This document shows, piece by piece, positions 5,915-9,847 of a stretch of 9,847 bases of DNA (positions within the stretch are counted from its first letter, which is position 1; every line of letters begins with the position of its first letter). Position numbers and translations under genes: made by a program. The notes below the pieces were generated by a model that did no database searches, had not been told where the DNA came from, and saw only the letters and a program-made list of their open reading frames with translations. The DNA is from Dehalococcoidia bacterium (GTDB lineage: Bacteria; Chloroflexota; Dehalococcoidia; SM23-28-2), in contig JALHUG010000085.1 in NCBI GenBank assembly GCA_022866185.1, positions 1 to 9,847 of the forward strand, in the 5' to 3' direction.

Positions 5915-6409
5915 ATGAACTGGCTGGATGTGGCCATTGTGATCGCCATCGTCTGGTTCACCTTCGCCGCCTTTAGGGCTGGCTTCATCCGCGAGGTGGT
6001 GGCCGTCATTGCCGTCGTGGTGGGGGTGCTAGCCGCTGGCTTCTACTACGATGACCTTGCAAGGGATGTGCTTCTGTTCATCGACAACGACAAAGCCGCC
6101 AATGTGATGGCTTTCCTCGTGCTGTTTGGGGCGTTGGCCCTGGCCGGGCAATTGGCGGCCATTCTGCTGAAGCATATGGCGAGCTTGCTCCTCTTGGGCC
6201 AGTTCGACCACCTGGCAGGCGCCGCCTTCGGGCTTCTCAAGGGGCTCATCCTCGTCGAGGTGTTCCTTATCCTGTTCACCACCTACCCCTACCTTGGCCT
6301 GGGCGGCGCTATCCGCGGTTCAGCCATCGCTCCCCTGTTCCTGGACCGCGGCCCCATCCTGGTGAACCTTCTGCCCGGCGAGTTCGATAGGGCGGTGGAG
6401 GCCTTCTAG
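5915..6409 (+). CDS. CvpA-family membrane protein
   Basis: A 164-residue protein with the CvpA architecture: four hydrophobic segments (about residues 5-20, 26-43, 63-88 and 102-127) and the family N terminus MNWLDVAIVIAIVWFTFAAFRAGFIREV, where the Asp at 5 and the G-F-x-R-E patch in the first loop are typical. CvpA proteins were first linked to colicin V production in E. coli, and in other bacteria to envelope and bile-salt tolerance; molecular activity is unknown. ATG 5915 is preceded only by a weak AGGCAAAG. It follows the PAP2 gene on the same strand, and an intergenic region of about 300 bp begins directly after it. Confidence 0.85.
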   Translation: MNWLDVAIVIAIVWFTFAAFRAGFIREVVAVIAVVVGVLAAGFYYDDLARDVLLFIDNDKAANVMAFLVLFGALALAGQLAAILLKHMASLLLLGQFDHLAGAAFGLLKGLILVEVFLILFTTYPYLGLGGAIRGSAIAPLFLDRGPILVNLLPGEFDRAVEAF

Positions 6410-6464
6410 CGTGATACATGGAGCATCAGACGCCCTCTGGCCTCTCACCCTGAACCTACCGCCC

Positions 6465-6530
6465 CCGCTCATCCTGAGCTTGTCGAAGGAGGAGCGGAGG
6501 ATCATGGTTCGACAGGCTCACCATGAGCGG
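6465..6530. repeat. REP-like imperfect palindrome (23-bp arms, 20-bp spacer)
   Basis: The left arm (6465-6487, beginning CCGCTCATCCTGAGCTTG) and the right arm (6508-6530, TTCGACAGGCTCACCATGAG and following) are inverted repeats matching at 20 of 23 positions. The spacer is GA-rich. Related sequences containing CTGAGCTTGTCGAAGGA recur in many bacterial genomes as dispersed intergenic palindromes, which is the basis for calling it REP-like. It lies just after the CvpA-like stop and could also form a transcript-stabilising or terminating hairpin, but no T tract follows. Confidence 0.7.
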
Positions 6531-6580
6531 CCGAATCACCTGCCGAGGTGCCGTCGTCAGATATGGAAAATGGGCAGGGC

Positions 6581-6599
6581 TTGACAAATGGTGTATAAT
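6581..6599 (+). promoter_or_regulatory. Promoter-like element upstream of the LysM/M23 gene
   Basis: A perfect TTGACA (6581-6586) and a perfect TATAAT (6594-6599) are both present but only 7 bp apart, too close to act together as -35 and -10. The TATAAT could instead use TGGGCA 17 bp upstream (6571-6576). The local drop in GC content supports a promoter here. The resulting leader would be about 110 nt. Confidence 0.5.
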
Positions 6600-6689
6600 G
6601 CCAGAAAGTTTGGCGTCTTAGCGCTGGCTGTCTGGAGGCAGGCAGAGGGAGGCTGTGGAGGTGGCGGTAAGGTGCTAGGAGGCCTTTCA

Positions 6690-6710
6690 ATGGGGGAGGT
6701 TCGTTATTAG
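6690..6710 (+). CDS. Possible six-codon leader ORF (MGEVRY)
   Basis: ATG 6690 has the best ribosome binding site in this part of the window, AGGAGG at 6677-6682 with a 7-nt gap. It runs only six codons (M-G-E-V-R-Y) to TAG at 6708-6710. The next gene starts 4 nt later at ATG 6715 with no properly spaced site of its own. This arrangement fits termination-reinitiation or a regulatory leader peptide. It could also be chance in a purine-rich leader. Confidence 0.4.
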   Translation: MGEVRY

Positions 6711-6714
6711 AAGG

Positions 6715-7932
6715 ATGCTTATCCCCCGTCGGCAGGACGTTTCTGATGCGACGGGCCGAGGCAACCCGCTCAAGATAGCCGATCTGACACTCACAATAAG
6801 CAGAAATCGAAGGTACTATCTACACAGCGTAGTACTGGTTACTGTAGTTGTCGCTACCCTTCTAGCGGCCTGGCCTGGCTCACGGGCCATCATTCAGGGC
6901 AACTCCGCTGCCCAGGTGCCATTTTCCCCATCGAAGCAGGTTAGCACCAATCCCTATAGAGACGGTTACCTGCGTGCCGCTGCTCTGATCAACACCGATA
7001 CGGGGCTGGGCTCTGCCGATGTGCTGGCGGCCAGCCCACCGCCGCAGACCACGCCAGTGGAAGAGCCGGATCAGACGGCAGACGCGCGGGCAGCCGTAGC
7101 AGCCGCAGTGGAAACAACCCCTGAGCCGCAGCCCGCCTACCTCACCTATGTCGTCCAGCAGGGCGATACGGCGGCCTCCATCGCCGCTCGCCATGGCCTC
7201 CAGGTGGAGTCTCTGCTCTGGAACAACCCTGAACTGCGGACCGACCCCAACTTCCTTTACGTTGGGGAGGAACTGACTATCCCCACCAGGGACGGCATCC
7301 TCTACACCGTCCAGTTGGGCGATACCCTGCTCGACGTTGCTGATGCCTATCAGGTGGATGTGGAGAACGTTGTTGGCTTGAGCGCCAACCAGCTCGGCAA
7401 CGCCGATAGCGTTCTGGACGGAGCCGTTCTGTTGCTCCCTGGGGCGGTGCCACCACCGCCTCCGCCGCCGGCAGTGACGCCCGAACCCTTCTATGCCGCC
7501 GCTGCTCCCGATGAGGGCTACACGGAAGGATATTCGCCGCCCGCTGCTACAGCCGTGGTCAGTGGCTTCATGTGGCCGGTGGCAGGCTCCCTCACTGACT
7601 ACTACGGCGCGCCCAGGGGCGGTGGTACCTACCACTCGGGCCTTGATATCGGTGCCGACAGCGGCACTCCCATCGCCGCGGCGGCTGGGGGCCAGGTAGT
7701 GCTGGCATCCTCGGGCTATGGCTACGGCAACTACGTAATCGTCCGCCACGACAACGGCTACGAGACGCTCTATGCTCACCTCACGGAGATATACGTGGCG
7801 CAGGGGCAGTGGGTAGCCCAGGGCGAGGCCATCGGCACGGTGGGCGACACTGGCTGGGCCACCGGCCCTCATCTCCATCTCGAGGTAAGGGTGGGCGGCG
7901 CCGCCGTCGATCCCCTGGGCTATCTACCCTAA
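6715..7932 (+). CDS. Membrane-anchored LysM-LysM-M23 peptidoglycan endopeptidase
   Basis: A 405-residue cell-wall protein. A basic N terminus (about 1-35) and one hydrophobic segment (about 37-55) give a membrane anchor with the bulk outside; a low-complexity Pro/Ala/Thr linker follows (about 100-142). Two LysM peptidoglycan-binding domains lie at about 144-190 (YVVQQGDTAASIAARHGL...LTIP) and 197-242 (YTVQLGDTLLDVADAYQV...LLLPG). A Pro-rich linker (246-252) leads to a C-terminal M23 metallopeptidase domain (285-405). The M23 zinc site is complete: H307 and D311 in YHSGLDIG, then H388 in GPHLHLEV, with H355 (LYAHL) and H386 as catalytic histidines, so the enzyme should be active rather than a degenerate LytM factor. 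The expected substrate is peptidoglycan cross-bridges or stem peptides. ATG 6715 is the first standard in-frame start. It has AGAAGG directly abutting it and follows a short leader ORF. It converges on the MBL gene with 24 bp between stops. Confidence 0.93.
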   Translation: MLIPRRQDVSDATGRGNPLKIADLTLTISRNRRYYLHSVVLVTVVVATLLAAWPGSRAIIQGNSAAQVPFSPSKQVSTNPYRDGYLRAAALINTDTGLGSADVLAASPPPQTTPVEEPDQTADARAAVAAAVETTPEPQPAYLTYVVQQGDTAASIAARHGLQVESLLWNNPELRTDPNFLYVGEELTIPTRDGILYTVQLGDTLLDVADAYQVDVENVVGLSANQLGNADSVLDGAVLLLPGAVPPPPPPPAVTPEPFYAAAAPDEGYTEGYSPPAATAVVSGFMWPVAGSLTDYYGAPRGGGTYHSGLDIGADSGTPIAAAAGGQVVLASSGYGYGNYVIVRHDNGYETLYAHLTEIYVAQGQWVAQGEAIGTVGDTGWATGPHLHLEVRVGGAAVDPLGYLP

Positions 7933-7956
7933 AAGCTGGGCCAAACCCCCGGCCGG

Positions 7957-8595
7957 CTAGCGCTTGTAGTCGAGCACTATCACCTGGGTCTCGTGGGGCA
8001 GGGTGCTAGCATTGAACGAGACCTTGGCCAGCGGTTCCACCTCGGTCAGGCCCATTTCCTTGAGGAAGCGCTGGAGGGGGTCCAGAGGCGCTGCTGAAAG
8101 GGCCGTCTGGTAGTGCATGGGGATCACTGCCGCTGGTTCTAGCAAGCCCACCACCTCAGCGGCTGCGGCAGCATCGATGGTGTTGTTGCCGCCCACCGGA
8201 ATAAGCAGCACATCCGCCCCGCTCATGTCCTCCACCTGCTCCGGCGTGGGCAGATGGCCCAGGTCCCCCAGATGGCAGATGCGAATGTTGTCCATCTCGA
8301 TCATGTAGGCAGTGTTCTTGCCTCGCACGGAGCCCTTCTGCCCGTCGTGGTAGGTGGCGATGCCAGCAATGAAGACGCCCGCTATCTCATACTCGCCGGG
8401 CGCTGTGATGACGATGGTTGTGTCGGCCACCGCTTTGCGGTAGTTGTGGCCAGGGTGATCGTGGCTTATGGTGACGATGTCGGCCGTGAGTTTGCCGATG
8501 GAGTAGCCGCTGGCAGGGGAACAAGGGTCAGTGATGACCACAGCCTCACGGCTGCGCAGGCGAAAGCACGAATGACCGAGCCAGATGATCTCCAT
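7957..8595 (-). CDS. Metallo-beta-lactamase-fold metal-dependent hydrolase (UlaG/YtkL-like)
   Basis: A 212-residue protein of the MBL-fold Lactamase_B_3 type: N-terminal strand MEIIWLGHSCFRLRS, then TDP (22-24) and the metal motif ISHDHPGHN (43-51). Further likely metal or active-site residues are H83 (TYHDG), H108 and D111 (CHLGDLGH) and H161 (IPMHY). The canonical HxHxDH has Gly (G49) in place of Asp, which removes one usual ligand of the second metal; the other ligands remain. Such proteins are annotated as Zn-dependent hydrolases with unknown substrate, though UlaG is an ascorbate-phosphate lactonase. Start ATG 8595 fits the family N terminus, but no close ribosome binding site is seen (GGGGAGG lies about 20 nt upstream). 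It lies 69 bp downstream of a small membrane protein gene on the same strand and is probably cotranscribed. Confidence 0.88.
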   Translation of the reverse strand: MEIIWLGHSCFRLRSREAVVITDPCSPASGYSIGKLTADIVTISHDHPGHNYRKAVADTTIVITAPGEYEIAGVFIAGIATYHDGQKGSVRGKNTAYMIEMDNIRICHLGDLGHLPTPEQVEDMSGADVLLIPVGGNNTIDAAAAAEVVGLLEPAAVIPMHYQTALSAAPLDPLQRFLKEMGLTEVEPLAKVSFNASTLPHETQVIVLDYKR

Positions 8596-8664
8596 CGGGG
8601 GATAGTGCTACCTAACCTCCCCTTCGAGCGGTAAACTCGCCTCTAGGGCGATGGGGAAGGAAAA

Positions 8665-8829
8665 CTACTCGGGAGGCGGTTCGCTTTCCTCCTCCTTGTC
8701 ACCGCGGCGGCGCCACCACATGAGCGCTGCCACGGCCCCGCCCACGGCGGTGAGCAAGGCTATCAGCATACGCAAAGGGTGCCCCTTGCCGCGCTCCTCC
8801 TCGCCTCCGGGGGTCTCCTCTTCTGCCAT
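8665..8829 (-). CDS. Small single-pass membrane protein, 54 residues, unknown function
   Basis: I do not recognise a family. The protein has an acidic N terminus (MAEEETPGGEEERG), one hydrophobic helix at about residues 20-40 (RMLIALLTAVGGAVAALMWW), an RRR stop-transfer patch and an acidic Pro-ending tail (DKEEESEPPPE). This charge pattern suggests the short basic side is cytoplasmic. ATG 8829 is preferred because GGAAGGAG lies 9 nt upstream. The longer frame from GTG 8940 would overlap the promoter -35 box and adds a sequence with no protein-like character. A good promoter at 8908-8937 drives it, divergent from hrcA. The MBL-fold gene follows. Confidence 0.7.
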   Translation of the reverse strand: MAEEETPGGEEERGKGHPLRMLIALLTAVGGAVAALMWWRRRGDKEEESEPPPE

Positions 8830-8907
8830 CGTGGTCAGCTCCTTCCCGCTTCTGTAGGCTCCCCAAATCAGCACCCGCTTGGCCGTCGCACAACCAGGTG
8901 CGCGGGG

Positions 8908-8937
8908 AGTATAGCAAAGGCGCAGGCAGGCGGTCAA
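8908..8937 (-). promoter_or_regulatory. Predicted promoter of the small membrane protein / MBL hydrolase genes
   Basis: On the - strand, TTGACC (-35, 8932-8937) and TATACT (-10, 8908-8913) are 18 bp apart, and the -10 is preceded by TGC (extended -10). Transcription would begin near 8900, leaving a leader of about 70 nt. Its -35 is 3 bp from the -35 of the divergent hrcA promoter. Confidence 0.6.
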
Positions 8938-8940
8938 CAC

Positions 8941-8970
8941 TTGACAGCCTCTCCAGCCCGATGCTAAAGT
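8941..8970 (+). promoter_or_regulatory. Predicted sigma70-type promoter of hrcA
   Basis: A perfect TTGACA (8941-8946) is followed after 18 bp by TAAAGT (8965-8970). The expected start near 8977 places the CIRCE operator at the very beginning of the transcript, the usual arrangement for HrcA autoregulation. Confidence 0.65.
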
Positions 8971-8980
8971 GGAACAGAAG

Positions 8981-9007
8981 TTAGCACTCTAAGCTTGAGA
9001 GTGCTAA
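8981..9007. promoter_or_regulatory. CIRCE operator (HrcA binding site)
   Basis: TTAGCACTC (8981-8989), nine bases, then GAGTGCTAA (8999-9007) is an exact match to the CIRCE consensus TTAGCACTC-N9-GAGTGCTAA. Pairing extends outward and inward to 13-bp arms (8978-8990 and 8998-9010). HrcA bound here represses the heat-shock operon; heat inactivates HrcA and frees the promoter. Confidence 0.97.
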
Positions 9008-9028
9008 CTTTCCTGTAGAGGGCCTGTT

Positions 9029-9847
9029 ATGTTGAGCGATAGAAGGGCGCGCATCCTCCAATTCGTCGTCAGGGAGTACATTGACAGCGCCACCCCTGTC
9101 GGCTCGGGGACGATAGCGCGCAAGTACGACCTCAGGGCTTCGCCCGCCACTATCCGCAACGAGATGGTGCGCTTGGAGGAGGAGGGCTATCTCGCCCAGC
9201 CTCACACCTCGGCCGGACGAATCCCGTCCGATAGGGGTTATCGCTACTACGTAGAGAGCCTGATGGTGGAGGAAGAGCTGTCGGACGAGTTCAAGCGCAC
9301 GATCCGCCATCAGTTCTACCAGGTGGGGCCAGCCTTCGATGCCTGGGCCGAGCTGGCGGCGGCCATCCTGGCGCGCTCAGTGGAGAACCTGGCCCTGGTC
9401 ACCGCCCCCCATCCTGCCCGCGCCCGCCTGCACCGCCTGGAGCTGGTGAAGCTGGGCGACGTCCTGGCTCTCCTCATCGTTGTGCTTCAGGAGGGGCCTC
9501 TTTGTGAGGAGACCCTCGCCCTCGACCGAAGCCTCTCCCAGGACGAGCTGACCCAGATGGCCCAAAGGCTCAGCTCGCTGCTTGCCGGCCTATCGGCAGG
9601 AGAGATGCAACAGCAGACGGTGGAGCTATCTCCCTTCGAAGACAAGGTCACCCAGGCCATCATTCGTCTCCTCCAGGCGGAGGACGAGTCCAGCTACGAG
9701 CCCGTCTGCCTGGACGGCCTGCGCAACGTGCTAAGCCAGCCCGAGTTCTCCCAAGCGCAGACGATGCTGGAGTTCCTCGATGTGCTGGACGTGCACAGCC
9801 TGCCCAGTCTCATCCCCTTCCACTGGGCGGCGCCTGGCGACGTAACC
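9029..9847 (+). CDS. hrcA: Heat-inducible transcription repressor HrcA, 3' truncated
   Basis: 273 codons are visible of a protein usually about 340-350 residues; the rest is beyond the window. The N-terminal winged-helix domain shows the family motifs: LSDRRARILQFVVREYIDSATPVGS, ASPATIRNEMVRLEEEGYLAQPHTSAGRIPSDRGYRYYVE by about residue 75. The GAF-like and insertion regions follow (LHRLELVKLGDVLALLIVV; ENLALVTAP). HrcA represses chaperone genes through CIRCE, which lies 21 bp upstream, so the gene is autoregulated. ATG 9029 is chosen from the family start and from GAGGG with a 6-nt gap. In many bacteria hrcA is followed by grpE, dnaK and dnaJ; these would lie after the window end. Confidence 0.97.
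   Translation, partial: MLSDRRARILQFVVREYIDSATPVGSGTIARKYDLRASPATIRNEMVRLEEEGYLAQPHTSAGRIPSDRGYRYYVESLMVEEELSDEFKRTIRHQFYQVGPAFDAWAELAAAILARSVENLALVTAPHPARARLHRLELVKLGDVLALLIVVLQEGPLCEETLALDRSLSQDELTQMAQRLSSLLAGLSAGEMQQQTVELSPFEDKVTQAIIRLLQAEDESSYEPVCLDGLRNVLSQPEFSQAQTMLEFLDVLDVHSLPSLIPFHWAAPGDVT

Noticed and set aside
6880..7878. Long antisense ORF (332 codons) opposite the M23 peptidase
   Set aside because: The sense strand encodes clear LysM and M23 motifs; the antisense translation shows no recognisable domain and is a GC-driven shadow.
7933..7956. Terminator between the converging M23 and MBL genes
   Set aside because: Only a short CCGGCCGG-like palindrome is present in 24 bp, with no T tract in either direction.
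8830..8940. 91-residue version of the small membrane protein starting at GTG 8940
   Set aside because: The start overlaps the predicted -35 box and would lie upstream of the transcription start; ATG 8829 has a well-placed ribosome binding site.

Overview
The window is a high-GC, gene-dense bacterial chromosome segment with no rRNA, tRNA or CRISPR. Several features together suggest a Chloroflexota (Dehalococcoidia-like) genome, though none proves it: hrcA behind a perfect CIRCE operator, a lipoprotein with a Thr/Pro linker just after its lipobox cysteine, a LysM/M23 protein with Pro-rich linkers, and a dispersed-type palindrome containing CTGAGCTTGTCGAAGGA. The lineage is an inference from style, not from a database match.

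Layout. Positions 1-2280 (+) hold the 3' end of radC, an amidohydrolase_2-type metal hydrolase and a lipoate ligase/octanoyltransferase-family protein, closely packed. Positions 2285-5119 (-) hold an apparent operon larB - putative lipoprotein - larC. LarB and LarC are two of the three enzymes that make the nickel-pincer nucleotide cofactor first described in lactate racemase; larE and larA are not in the window. A good promoter (TTTACG-N17-TATGAT) lies upstream of larB. Positions 5211-6409 (+) hold a PAP2-family membrane phosphatase and a CvpA-family membrane protein. Positions 6410-6714 are non-coding apart from a six-codon leader ORF, and hold a REP-like palindrome and a promoter-like element. 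Positions 6715-7932 (+) encode a membrane-anchored LysM-LysM-M23 peptidase. It converges on 7957-8829 (-), which encodes a metallo-beta-lactamase-fold hydrolase and a 54-residue membrane protein. From 8830 to 9028 lie divergent promoters and the CIRCE operator, then hrcA (+), which runs off the end.

The most notable observation is a 100-bp, almost perfectly symmetric palindromic mobile element (MITE-like, 3483-3582) inserted in the first codons of larC. It has imperfect terminal inverted repeats, two internal 8-bp-stem hairpins and a TA (or CTAG) target duplication. Removing the element and one target copy (102 bp, 34 codons) restores a canonical LarC start, MARIGYLDCFSGASGDM. The insertion is in frame and has no stop, so larC now appears to carry a transposon-derived N-terminal extension. 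The same operon shows a second anomaly: larB has an ideal Shine-Dalgarno sequence pointing at an ATC codon, with the only standard in-frame start (TTG) 15 nt further on.
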